Shown: piece by piece, positions 10,274 to 17,926 of the stretch | Numbering within the stretch: the stretch's first letter is position 1 | Layout: the number at the start of each line of letters is the position of its first letter | Assembly: GCF_004295645.1 (NCBI RefSeq) | Contig: NZ_CP034752.1 | Location: 1,984,001 to 2,048,000, forward strand | Origin: Limnobaculum zhutongyuii | GTDB lineage: Bacteria; Pseudomonadota; Gammaproteobacteria; Enterobacterales; Enterobacteriaceae | DNA: 64,000 nt | Direction: 5' to 3' | Position numbers and translations under genes: made by a program | Notes under the pieces: generated by a model | What the model was told of the DNA's origin: nothing | The model's database searches: none | What the model saw: only the letters and a program-made list of their open reading frames with translations

Positions 10274-11113
10274 ATGAGTTTAGTTATTAAAAGTTCCCTT
10301 TTGGTTCTGATTATTCCAGCATTGTTGGTCTCTACCGCCCATGCAGATGCCCTTGAAAACTGCACGGTAAACAAAGATATTATTGTTAATAATCATCTGG
10401 CGCTGTTAAGCATGCCTGAGTTTAATCACGCGCGAGAAGTAGAAACCGTCACTGAAAGCGATAACACCCGCTCCGCCTTTTACTACAAATTTAATTACGA
10501 CCGCTGCGGTCAGTTGACCGATATGTATGCGTTAATGACCCGCAATGAACTACGCTTTCGAATTGATTCCAGCTATGACATCAGTAAGAATCAACAGGGT
10601 TGGCGCAATAGTTACAATGTCACACTTTTTGGTATGAATAAGCTGTTTTATGCCAGAGAAGGCGCGATTGATTATCAGACAAATGATAAAGGGCTGATTG
10701 TCAGCTCAACGGATAATTACATTTCCGGTAGCGATGAGAAAAAAGCAGAAACCGGCATTACCAACGGCATCTATAAAACCGATGATAAATTTCGTATGGC
10801 TTATAGCCTGTTAAGCGGCAGCGATGAGTCAGTAAATGGTGAATATCGTTTCTTCTATCAGCCGGACAACAAACCTTTTTCCTTAATCAGCCCGACGATG
10901 AGCATCAGTTACCTGTATGACGAGCAGCAACGTGCCAGTGGAATGATAGAAATTACCGTTTCCCCCTACTATCTTGGCAGTAAAAAAACTGACTGTCTGG
11001 AATGGAATGAACACAATGATTGCACGAAATCTATCAGCAAGGAGCTGGAGCTGTTTCCGACCTATGTTGTAGACAGAACAACAGTATTACGATCAACTTA
11101 TACATACTGGTAA
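10274..11113 (+). CDS. Uncharacterised exported protein downstream of baeR
   Basis: I do not recognise this 279-residue protein. It begins with a clear Sec signal peptide (hydrophobic segment at about 8-20, likely cleavage after STAHA near residue 24). The mature part is soluble-looking, rich in Tyr, Asn, Asp and Ser, with no further membrane segment. It has four Cys (two near the N-terminus, CTVN and DRCG, and two near the C-terminus, KTDC and NDCTK), so disulfides are plausible. AGG lies 4 nt before the start, with an AGGAG further upstream. It follows baeR by 63 nt in the same direction and may be co-transcribed, which would suggest an envelope-stress role; that is inference. E. coli has yegP at this position, and this is not yegP. 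Confidence 0.75.
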   Translation: MSLVIKSSLLVLIIPALLVSTAHADALENCTVNKDIIVNNHLALLSMPEFNHAREVETVTESDNTRSAFYYKFNYDRCGQLTDMYALMTRNELRFRIDSSYDISKNQQGWRNSYNVTLFGMNKLFYAREGAIDYQTNDKGLIVSSTDNYISGSDEKKAETGITNGIYKTDDKFRMAYSLLSGSDESVNGEYRFFYQPDNKPFSLISPTMSISYLYDEQQRASGMIEITVSPYYLGSKKTDCLEWNEHNDCTKSISKELELFPTYVVDRTTVLRSTYTYW

Positions 11114-11299
11114 TGAGTTAATTTAGCATCAATCAATATTCCGGTTGTAAAAGTGATATGGCATATATCGCTTCACTTGTTACATACCTGCCGTTGCCAT
11201 TCCTCTCAACCAGGTCTACAATTCCGGCCCTGGGATTTTCCCAAAGCCGTACCTTTAAGGTGCGGCTCTGACTTGTGATCAGATTAAGAGACCAACAAC
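11114..11299 (+). other. Structured intergenic region before trhP, with copy A of a dispersed box
   Basis: The 186 bases between the unknown exported protein and trhP hold a segment at 11125-11154 that is nearly identical to one at 27889-27917 (see the repeat entries). It is followed by an imperfect inverted repeat (GTAAAAGTGA with TTCACTTGTTAC, about 11147-11183). A hairpin at 11245-11267 (AGCCGTACC, loop TTTAA, GGTGCGGCT) lies 33 nt before the trhP start and has no U-run, so it looks like a leader structure rather than a terminator. No open reading frame of note. Confidence 0.45.
11125..11154 (+). repeat. Dispersed repeat box, copy A
   Basis: The segment consists of AGCATCAAT, one variable base, AATATTCCGGT, one variable base, then GTAAAAGT. 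The second copy at 27889-27917 differs by two substitutions and one missing A. Both copies are on the + strand downstream of a + strand gene. The flanks are not similar. Confidence 0.55.
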
Positions 11300-12664
11300 A
11301 TGTTTAAACCGGAATTACTTTCTCCGGCCGGTACGCTTAAAAATATGCGTTACGCCTTTGCTTATGGCGCAGATGCAGTTTATGCCGGTCAGCCTCGTTA
11401 CAGCCTGCGGGTACGTAACAACGAATTCAATCACCAGAATCTGGCATTAGGCATTAATGAAGCTCATGCCCTTGGCAAGAAGTTTTATGTGGTGGTTAAC
11501 ATTGCTCCACATAACTCCAAACTAAAAACCTTTATTCGCGATTTAGCACCTGTGGTAGAAATGGGGCCGGATGCATTAATCATGTCCGACCCCGGCCTGA
11601 TTATGATGGTGCGTGAAGCATTTCCTGATATTGATATTCATCTTTCCGTACAGGCTAACGCCGTTAACTGGGCAACGGTAAAATTCTGGAAACAGATGGG
11701 TTTGACCAGAGTTATCCTTTCCCGTGAGCTGTCACTGGAAGAGATTGAAGAAATTCGCCAGCAGGTGCCTGATATTGAACTGGAAACCTTTGTGCATGGC
11801 GCCTTATGCATGGCTTATTCTGGTCGTTGCCTGCTCTCTGGCTATATCAATAAACGCGATCCTAATCAGGGCACCTGTACTAACGCTTGCCGCTGGGAAT
11901 ACAAAGTAGAAGAAGGCAAAGAAGATGACACCGGTAATATTGTGCATATTCATGAGCCTATTCCGGTAAAAAACGTTGAGCCAACCTTAGGTGCCGGTGC
12001 CCCTACCGATAAAGTGTTTATGATTGAAGAAGCGCTGCGTCCGGGCGAATATATGAGTGCTTTTGAAGATGAACACGGTACTTATATTATGAACTCTAAG
12101 GATCTACGTGCCGTTCAACATGTAGAGCGTTTAACCCAGTTGGGTGTTCATTCATTAAAAATTGAAGGCCGTACCAAATCATTTTATTACTGTGCACGAA
12201 CCGCTCAGGTTTATCGCCGGGCTATTGATGATGCCGTTGCCGGTAAACCCTTTGATGAGTCATTGATGACAACGCTGGAATCATTGGCCCACCGCGGATA
12301 TACCGAAGGTTTCCTGCGTCGTCATGTACATGATGAACATCAAAATTATGACTATGGCTATTCTATTTCTGACAGCCAACAGTTTGTTGGTGAGTTTACC
12401 GGTGAACGTCGTAATGGTTTAGCGGCTGTTGATGTAAAAAATAAATTTTCCGTTGGTGATAGCGTAGAGATGATGACCCCGCTGGGCAATATTCATTTCA
12501 CCATTGAAGCAATGGAAACCAGCAAAGGTCAACCTACTGAAGTAGCCCCAGGTAACGGGCACGTGGTTTATCTGCCGGTTCCGGAAGATGTAAATCTGGA
12601 ATACGCTTTGCTGATGCGTAATTTAGCCGGAAACAACAGTACCAGAAATCCGCATAGTGCATAA
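11300..12664 (+). CDS. trhP: TrhP (YegQ), U32-family tRNA U34 hydroxylase
   Basis: The 454-residue U32 peptidase-family protein has the signature ELETFVHGALCMAYSGRCLLS near residue 165-185 and conserved cysteines CLLSGYINKRDPNQGTCTNACRW, which in this family bind an iron-sulfur cluster. The N-terminal ELLSPAGTLKNMRYAFAYGADAVY segment is typical. In E. coli YegQ/TrhP makes 5-hydroxyuridine at tRNA position 34 from prephenate, the first step toward cmo5U. Length matches the E. coli protein. The gene is monocistronic in appearance and is followed by the sRNA gene cyaR, the same order as in E. coli. Confidence 0.94.
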   Translation: MFKPELLSPAGTLKNMRYAFAYGADAVYAGQPRYSLRVRNNEFNHQNLALGINEAHALGKKFYVVVNIAPHNSKLKTFIRDLAPVVEMGPDALIMSDPGLIMMVREAFPDIDIHLSVQANAVNWATVKFWKQMGLTRVILSRELSLEEIEEIRQQVPDIELETFVHGALCMAYSGRCLLSGYINKRDPNQGTCTNACRWEYKVEEGKEDDTGNIVHIHEPIPVKNVEPTLGAGAPTDKVFMIEEALRPGEYMSAFEDEHGTYIMNSKDLRAVQHVERLTQLGVHSLKIEGRTKSFYYCARTAQVYRRAIDDAVAGKPFDESLMTTLESLAHRGYTEGFLRRHVHDEHQNYDYGYSISDSQQFVGEFTGERRNGLAAVDVKNKFSVGDSVEMMTPLGNIHFTIEAMETSKGQPTEVAPGNGHVVYLPVPEDVNLEYALLMRNLAGNNSTRNPHSA

Positions 12665-12685
12665 AAATCTTTTTTTTCCACTTGC

Positions 12686-12701
12686 GATGATAAAAATCAC
12701 A
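12686..12701 (+). promoter_or_regulatory. Possible upstream CRP site of cyaR
   Basis: GATGA-N6-TCACA resembles the CRP consensus TGTGA-N6-TCACA (3/5 and 5/5 in the half-sites). Its centre is 33 bp upstream of the better-placed site, about three helical turns, so both would face the same side of the DNA. Confidence 0.4.
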
Positions 12702-12718
12702 CGCTTTAATTCAAATTA

Positions 12719-12761
12719 TTAGAAATAGATCACATCTATTAGCAAATAAAAGGACTACTAT
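12719..12761 (+). promoter_or_regulatory. Class II CRP-dependent promoter of cyaR
   Basis: A CRP half-site pair TTAGA-N6-TCACA lies at 12719-12734 and a -10 element TACTAT at 12756-12761. With a start near 12768 the CRP site is centred at about -41.5, the class II position. cyaR is CRP-cAMP activated in E. coli, which fits. Confidence 0.65.
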
Positions 12762-12767
12762 CTCAGT

Positions 12768-12861
12768 CCTAAAGATTAATAACTAGTTGTGTTCCTATTA
12801 TCTCTTTAATAGAAACCACCTCCTTACCAGTCCAATCTCCCTTGGGCTGGTTTCTTTTTTT
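12768..12861 (+). ncRNA. cyaR: CyaR (RyeE) small regulatory RNA
   Basis: The approximately 94-nt transcript lies directly after trhP (yegQ), the position of cyaR in E. coli. The most conserved part of CyaR is present: the anti-Shine-Dalgarno stretch AACCACCTCCTTA, then a terminator stem (ACCAGTCC / GGGCTGGT) whose loop keeps AATCTCCCTT, ending in TTTCTTTTTTT. CyaR is an Hfq-dependent sRNA that represses ompX, luxS, nadE and yqaE in E. coli through this CCUCC loop. The 5' half is diverged from E. coli. The start is inferred from the promoter; the 3' end is fixed by the U-run. Confidence 0.88.
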
Positions 12862-12899
12862 ATAGCCCTTCTAAATTTCCCCCCTCTCTTGTTACTGGA

Positions 12900-13244
12900 T
12901 TAGCCATGCATAATGCGACTATCCGCGGGTGCCTGCTCTCTGTCAGTCATGCCATAATCCCGAATAATTCCGGCAATTTTCAGCCGATAATCATTAAAAA
13001 TCGTCGCCCTGCCTTTAGCCTGTGCCTGTCGATGCAGCTCTAATTGCCGCCACTGCAGAACGGCTTCTTCGTCACGCCAAAATGAAAGAGACAAAATCTT
13101 GCCCGGTTCAGACAGACTTTCAAACCGCTCGATAGAAATAAAACCGTCCATTTCGACCAGTAAAGGCTTCAGCTCTGCTGCCAAATCCAGATAAGCTTGT
13201 TTATGACCCTGTTTTATTTGCACTTCAAAGATTACCGCAATCAT
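12900..13244 (-). CDS. Antibiotic biosynthesis monooxygenase (ABM) family protein
   Basis: The 114-residue small alpha/beta protein resembles ABM-domain dimers: an N-terminal strand MIAVIFEVQIKQGHKQAYLDLA, ISIERFESLSEPGKILSLSFWRDEEAVLQWR in the middle and a RQAQAKG helix. The start is set at ATG 13244 because AAGGAAAAAAC precedes it at good spacing; an upstream in-frame ATG at 13274 has no such site. ABM proteins are heme- or quinone-related oxygenases or stress proteins, and the substrate here cannot be deduced. It is convergent with cyaR and divergent from yegS. Confidence 0.8.
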   Translation of the reverse strand: MIAVIFEVQIKQGHKQAYLDLAAELKPLLVEMDGFISIERFESLSEPGKILSLSFWRDEEAVLQWRQLELHRQAQAKGRATIFNDYRLKIAGIIRDYGMTDREQAPADSRIMHG

Positions 13245-13373
13245 TGTTTTTTCCTTGTGTTTATCAGGCACCAAATTATTTTAATGTAAACAATTAGTAA
13301 AAATATTATCACTGGTGATTGAATCGTTATACTGTTTTTATCTTCTATCATTTTTTCACTTTCAGGAGGTGTA

Positions 13374-14273
13374 ATGGCTATATCACCCAACTCTTTTATT
13401 ATCTTAAACGGTAAAGGTGCCAATACACCTGAGGTTCGGGATGCGATAAAAAAACTCAGGGAACAAGGATATCAACTCGACGTCAGAGTCACCTGGGAGT
13501 ACGGCGATGCCGGTCGTTACGTGGCAGAGGCTCAACGGCAGCACGCTGAATTAATTATTGCCGGAGGCGGTGATGGAACTATCAATGAGGTTGCTGCAGC
13601 TATCGTACAGTTGAGCAACCATTCCAGACCGGCTTTGGGAATTTTACCTTTAGGAACCGCCAACGATTTTGCTACCGCCTGCCAAATTCCGGAACAACCC
13701 TATCAGGCGTTAACCTTAGGTCTGAACAGTAAACCAGTATCTATTGATATGGTGAAGGTAAATCAACAACACTATTTTATTAATATGGCTACCGGCGGTT
13801 TTGGGACCAAAATTACCACTGAAACACCGGATAAGCTTAAAGCGGCATTAGGTGGTTTTTCTTATCTGCTGCACGGTATTACTCAAGCTAACACGCTAAA
13901 ACCCGATAATTGCACCATTAAGGCAGATAACTTTCATTGGTCAGGGGAAGCGCTGGTGATAGGCATCGGTAACGGAAAACAGGCTGGAGGCGGTCATCCA
14001 CTGTGCCCTGAGGCCAAAATTAACGACGGGAAGTTGCAACTGGCTATTCTGATGGCAGATGAATCGTTGCCCGCCCTGCTCACCAGTTTAATCAACGGTA
14101 AAAACAGTGAGCATATCATTGAGGAATCCCTGAATAGCTTAACCCTTACTTCCAGCCATGAGATGATCCTTAATCTTGATGGTGAGCCATTAAAAGGCAA
14201 TCAATTTCAAATTGAGGTGGTGCCCGCCGCGATTCGATGCCACTTACCCCCAAATTGCCCTTTGTTAATTTGA
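13374..14273 (+). CDS. yegS: YegS, diacylglycerol-kinase-like lipid kinase
   Basis: The 299-residue protein is the same length as E. coli YegS and collinear with it. The nucleotide-binding GGGDGTINEV motif is near residue 63-72, followed by LGILPLGTANDFA near 92-104, both hallmarks of the DAGK/sphingosine-kinase fold. The C-terminal LDGEPL motif matches the family. YegS phosphorylates phosphatidylglycerol in vitro. A perfect GGAGG ribosome-binding site lies six bases before the ATG. A terminator with a 12-bp stem follows. Confidence 0.94.
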   Translation: MAISPNSFIILNGKGANTPEVRDAIKKLREQGYQLDVRVTWEYGDAGRYVAEAQRQHAELIIAGGGDGTINEVAAAIVQLSNHSRPALGILPLGTANDFATACQIPEQPYQALTLGLNSKPVSIDMVKVNQQHYFINMATGGFGTKITTETPDKLKAALGGFSYLLHGITQANTLKPDNCTIKADNFHWSGEALVIGIGNGKQAGGGHPLCPEAKINDGKLQLAILMADESLPALLTSLINGKNSEHIIEESLNSLTLTSSHEMILNLDGEPLKGNQFQIEVVPAAIRCHLPPNCPLLI

Positions 14274-14280
14274 GTTCAAG

Positions 14281-14309
14281 AATAAGGGGCGCTTATTGCG
14301 CCCCTTATT
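14281..14309. terminator. Bidirectional terminator between yegS and fadR
   Basis: A 12-bp perfect stem AATAAGGGGCGC / GCGCCCCTTATT with loop TTATT lies between two convergent genes. The A/T ends can give a U-tract in both directions. Confidence 0.75.
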
Positions 14310-14327
14310 AAATCTTTGAAACCACAA

Positions 14328-15044
14328 TTAATTGGCTTCTGCCAGATCCTTTGGCATATTGCTTTGCATCTTATGCCAGATAACGCCACTGGCTTTACCG
14401 TACTGTCGTACACATTCCATTACCTGATCGTGTAGTCTGTCGCGGCATAAATCAGAAAGGCGCTGATAGAAATTCAAGGCCAACTGGCGAGCTTCCGGAT
14501 TGGAGAAATAGTAACGGCCAACGCGGATATACAGCCCTTTGATACCGTTAAGAATCAGGCCATAAATCGGATTTCCGGAGGCAAAAGCCAATCCACGGAA
14601 AATATTATAATCCAGCTCGGTGAATAACTCCGGACGTTCTTCAACGTCATTGGTCTGAGTTAAGACCTCCAGAGCCTTTTCCGGATTTTGACGAACCGCA
14701 GCCCGAATAAAGATAGCGGCGATATTAGTTCTGACAGCCAAAAGATTATCAATTAACTGAGGAACGCTATCGTGATCTAAACGTACCAGCGTTTCCAGCA
14801 GGCTCAGGCTGGAAGTTTCCCAGAAGTTATTTACTTTAGTTGGTTTGCCGTGCTGAATTGTCAGCCAGCCATCTCGGGCCAGACGCTGCAATACTTCACG
14901 CAATGTGGTACGAGTTACGCCAATAAGTTCGGAGAGTTCACGCTCTGCGGGCAAAATGGTACCAGGGGGAAACCGGTTATTCCAAATGCTCTCAATTAAA
15001 TACTCTTCCGCAAATCCTGCCGGACTCTGCGCTTTGATCACCAT
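14328..15044 (-). CDS. fadR: FadR, fatty-acid-responsive GntR-family regulator
   Basis: The 238-residue protein matches E. coli FadR in length and layout: a winged-helix domain (about 1-74; FPPGTILPAERELSELIGVTRTTLREVLQRL) and an all-helical acyl-CoA-binding C-terminal domain. FadR represses fad beta-oxidation genes and activates fabA/fabB, and long-chain acyl-CoA releases it. One of its usual targets, fadD, is 8 kb away in this window. In E. coli nhaB sits between fadR and dsbB; here only a 300-bp non-coding gap separates them. Confidence 0.95.
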   Translation of the reverse strand: MVIKAQSPAGFAEEYLIESIWNNRFPPGTILPAERELSELIGVTRTTLREVLQRLARDGWLTIQHGKPTKVNNFWETSSLSLLETLVRLDHDSVPQLIDNLLAVRTNIAAIFIRAAVRQNPEKALEVLTQTNDVEERPELFTELDYNIFRGLAFASGNPIYGLILNGIKGLYIRVGRYYFSNPEARQLALNFYQRLSDLCRDRLHDQVMECVRQYGKASGVIWHKMQSNMPKDLAEAN

Positions 15045-15344
15045 AAAAGTGCTATTCCATTAAGGTACAAAAATTAAAACGATTTGTCGCATCATACCAG
15101 AAGCCCGCAGCTGGATATAGCATCTCAAAATATCTAATAGAGTAAACTGTGGTTTAGATTACAAAAACAGACTAATTTCAGTGTAAAAAATTACTTATTC
15201 ATTCTAAATCTGCCGTGCGGGGAAAAATCCTTGGCTTACAACGAAAATCTTAACCATAATGTCATTTGAAAGATGGCATAGAAATAAAACTAGTTTAAAC
15301 TACCGCTATCGGCGATCGCTCATACATATTAAAGTGAATTAATC
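15045..15344. other. Intergenic region between divergent fadR and dsbB
   Basis: The 300 bases contain no reading frame of note and no remnant of nhaB that I can see. They should hold the two divergent promoters. I found no operator I would name. Confidence 0.4.
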
Positions 15345-15884
15345 ATGTTATGTTATTTAAATAGCTGTTCTAAAGGAAGAGGTGCCTGGTTCCTTCTGGC
15401 TCTGATTGTTATTGTACTTGAGTTAATTGCCCTCTATTTCCAACACGTGATGTTACTGAGACCTTGTGTGCTCTGTATTTACGAGCGTTGTGCGCTGTTT
15501 GGAATTTTAGGCGCAGCCCTGATTGGTATGTTGGCACCTTCCTCTACGCTGATACGTTTTCTGGCTATCATTGTATGGCTATACAGCACCATCGAAGGCC
15601 TGTTGTTGACGTGGAAACACACCATGATTCAGCTTTACCCTTCTCCTGCATATACTTGCGATATTTTTGTTAACTTTCCAACCTGGCTACCGCTGGATAA
15701 ATGGTTACCTGCGTTGTTTGTTGCGAACGGTGATTGCAGCGAAAAGCAGTGGTCATTCCTTTCATTAGAAATGCCACAGTGGTTACTGATTATTTTCGCG
15801 ATTAATTTAGTTATTGTTGCTTTGGTGATTATTGCTCAATTTGTTAAACCAAAGAGACGTTTTTTCTACAACAACCCACTCTGA
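15345..15884 (+). CDS. dsbB: DsbB, quinone reductase that reoxidises DsbA
   Basis: The 179-residue four-helix inner-membrane protein has the first redox pair in PCVLCIYERC (about residues 41-44) and the second periplasmic pair in YTCDIF (about 105) and NGDC (about 131). The conserved Arg after CVLC (ERC) used in quinone handling is present. DsbB passes electrons from DsbA to ubiquinone, which drives disulfide formation in the periplasm. A strong hairpin terminator follows. Start ATG at 15345 (MLCYLNSCSKGRGAW) matches the family N-terminus. Confidence 0.95.
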   Translation: MLCYLNSCSKGRGAWFLLALIVIVLELIALYFQHVMLLRPCVLCIYERCALFGILGAALIGMLAPSSTLIRFLAIIVWLYSTIEGLLLTWKHTMIQLYPSPAYTCDIFVNFPTWLPLDKWLPALFVANGDCSEKQWSFLSLEMPQWLLIIFAINLVIVALVIIAQFVKPKRRFFYNNPL

Positions 15885-15907
15885 TATTTAAATCAGAAGA
15901 ACGACAA

Positions 15908-15936
15908 TAAAAAAGCGCCATCATTGGCGCTTTTTT
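15908..15936 (+). terminator. Terminator after dsbB
   Basis: Stem AAAAGCGCCA / TGGCGCTTTT with loop TCAT is followed by T residues, 24 nt after the dsbB stop. Confidence 0.85.
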
Positions 15937-16003
15937 ATTGTTCCCGTTTCACACAATAGCTACGTAAAAACCTTGCATTGCGAGGTTTCAGATAACTATC
16001 TGC

Positions 16004-16378
16004 TTAATCGGCAAGTTTAGATGATACACAACCGGTGCTGCTACACTCACGCTCACGTTCTTTAAGGAAGGTGATACGTTCATTCATCATATTGTTAGCA
16101 CAGGTTAAATTGACAAAGTATCCGCTGCTTTTCTCTTCGCTACAGTTATTATCCCGTTGCTTGATCCAATTTAGCTGACTCTTTTTCAGAATAGCCTTCT
16201 GCTCTGCACTGACTAATTTCACCACACGAGAATACTGTTGATTCAAATCACGATCTAACTGGGAAAAGACAGTACTACTACAATAGACCTGATCGAAGGC
16301 ATTACGAGGGGTTTCACAGCCTGCTGCTAATACATTGGCTGATACCATTACGGTTAAAGCAACAAGAATTCGACGCAT
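16004..16378 (-). CDS. Exported LprI-domain (DUF1311) protein
   Basis: The 124-residue secreted protein has signal peptide MRRILVALTVMVSANVLAAG (cleavage near residue 19). The mature part has the LprI/DUF1311 pattern: CETPRNAFDQVYC, then LDRDLNQQYSRVVKLV and LKKSQLNWIKQRDNNC. Six Cys after the signal peptide suggest disulfides. Members of this family include lysozyme inhibitors, but that activity cannot be claimed here. It is a single gene with a TTAACTAAAAAGGAGTT ribosome-binding region before its ATG. Confidence 0.8.
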   Translation of the reverse strand: MRRILVALTVMVSANVLAAGCETPRNAFDQVYCSSTVFSQLDRDLNQQYSRVVKLVSAEQKAILKKSQLNWIKQRDNNCSEEKSSGYFVNLTCANNMMNERITFLKERERECSSTGCVSSKLAD

Positions 16379-16489
16379 ACTAAACTCCTTTTTAGTTAAT
16401 TTAACGACCTATTCTATACAATTGTGTTTAGTTTTATAAACAGAAAATAACTATCAGAAACGGTAGATTGCCAGGAATATTAATCCAAT

Positions 16490-16511
16490 AAAAAACCCTC
16501 CAGAGAGGGTT
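16490..16511 (-). terminator. Terminator after ycgN
   Basis: On the minus strand a 7-bp stem AACCCTC / GAGGGTT with loop TCTG is followed by TTTTTATT, 62 nt beyond the ycgN stop. Confidence 0.75.
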
Positions 16512-16572
16512 AATCAAAATTTAAGAATCCCTTCTAAAAATGATATATCCAGCTTATTTTAAAATTGATCAA

Positions 16573-17019
16573 CTACCTGGCCCAGTCGGGCTTGTTCAAA
16601 ATATGGTCCTGCCAGTCAATCACTTCACTCTCCGGTACTGCAATATGGCGCGCTGAAATTCTGGCGGCATGCATAGCTGATTTAGAACCCGCTAACAACG
16701 GATGCCATTCCGGCAAAGCTTTACCTTCAGCGATCAAACGATAAGCGCAGGTTGGTGGTAACCATTCAAACGTGGGTAAATTGTCACGAGTGAGCTTGAT
16801 GCAATCTTCTTCCAGTTCAAAACGGCGATCGTAATTACTGCACTGGCAACTCTTAATATTAAGCTGATTACATGCGACGTTGGTGAAATAGATTTCATCG
16901 GTATCTTCGTCAATCAGTTTATTCAGACAGCACTGACCACATCCGTCACACAACGACTCCCATTCGTCATCGGTCATCTCAGGCAGCGTCTTTTGCTGCC
17001 AAAAAAAGGATTGGCTCAT
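16573..17019 (-). CDS. ycgN: YcgN, UPF0260 cysteine-cluster protein
   Basis: The 148-residue protein matches E. coli YcgN. The metal-binding-type cluster CDGCGQCCLNK lies at about 24-34, with further Cys at CQCSNY and the PTCAYRL segment, the pattern of the YkgJ/zinc-iron-chelating family. The function is not established. The start at 17019 (MSQSFFWQQKTL) fits the family. It lies downstream of ycgM on the same strand, but a terminator-like hairpin separates them. Confidence 0.9.
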   Translation of the reverse strand: MSQSFFWQQKTLPEMTDDEWESLCDGCGQCCLNKLIDEDTDEIYFTNVACNQLNIKSCQCSNYDRRFELEEDCIKLTRDNLPTFEWLPPTCAYRLIAEGKALPEWHPLLAGSKSAMHAARISARHIAVPESEVIDWQDHILNKPDWAR

Positions 17020-17060
17020 GATGGTATTCCGGCATTAATAAATAAGGGATTAATCTAAAA

Positions 17061-17090
17061 ATAAACGCCTGTAACGGTTAGCTACAGGCG
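17061..17090 (-). terminator. Terminator after ycgM
   Basis: Stem CGCCTGTA / TACAGGCG (17066-17073 and 17083-17090) has a 9-nt loop and is followed on the minus strand by TTTATTTTT. Confidence 0.75.
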
Positions 17091-17114
17091 TCTGTTTTAG
17101 ACGATATAGAAAGA

Positions 17115-17771
17115 TTATAACACGCGGCTGCTAATTTCTTTACCATTAAGCGCAACGATAAAGTTATCACCATGTTCAATCGGGCCAACCCCTGAAGGAG
17201 TACCGGTTAATACGATATCGCCGGGGCGCAGCGTAAAGAAGCGGCTCATATAGGAAATCAGCGGCAGAATGGGGGTTATCATCTCGCGCGTATTCCCGTT
17301 CTGGCGTACCTGACCATTAATCGACAGTGACAGTGAAGCCTGTTGAGCATCGCCAAACTGCCCTACCGGAATAAAACCAGAAATAGGACAAGAATTATCA
17401 AATGCTTTGGCCTTTTCCCAAGGTTCGCCCGCTTTTTTGCACTCTGCCTGCAAATCACGCAGAGTTAAATCAATAGCAATGCCGTATCCTACAATAGCGT
17501 TAGCAACCCGCCCTTCATCAGCATTCTTCAACGGCAAACCAATGAGTACCGCCAGCTCTACTTCATAATGGACAGAACCGAATCCATCCGGAATTGCTAT
17601 TGGCTGAGTAATATCGCATAACGCCGTTTCAGGCTTAATGAACAGTAGCGGCTGTTGAGGCGTGTTATCCCCCATCTCTTTGATATGGTCTGAATAATTT
17701 TTGCCAACGCAAACTACTTTGCTCACAGGTAACTCTAACAGGTCACCCTGCCAATCCCGATGTTGATACAT
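17115..17771 (-). CDS. ycgM: YcgM, fumarylacetoacetate hydrolase (FAH) family protein
   Basis: The 218-residue FAH-fold protein matches the YcgM/FAHD1 group, which cleaves acylpyruvates or decarboxylates oxaloacetate. Metal-binding acidic residues are visible in HYEVELAVLIG (two Glu) and YGIAIDLTLRDLQ (Asp). The LTGTPSGVGP motif near residue 190 is the family signature. The substrate is not determined by sequence. It is transcribed with the ycgN orientation, after a terminator-separated gap. Confidence 0.9.
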   Translation of the reverse strand: MYQHRDWQGDLLELPVSKVVCVGKNYSDHIKEMGDNTPQQPLLFIKPETALCDITQPIAIPDGFGSVHYEVELAVLIGLPLKNADEGRVANAIVGYGIAIDLTLRDLQAECKKAGEPWEKAKAFDNSCPISGFIPVGQFGDAQQASLSLSINGQVRQNGNTREMITPILPLISYMSRFFTLRPGDIVLTGTPSGVGPIEHGDNFIVALNGKEISSRVL

Positions 17772-17926
17772 ATGATTGCTACTCCTTCATAACCTTTGTC
17801 TGATTTTATCGATGTAGTGATTTATTATTGTTCTCAACCCGACATTATGCCGGGCCGTTCGCTGTAGTCCGATTGTTATCATCCGATAGTATCATTACAT
17901 CGGTAACAAAAACTTAGATTAAGCGC

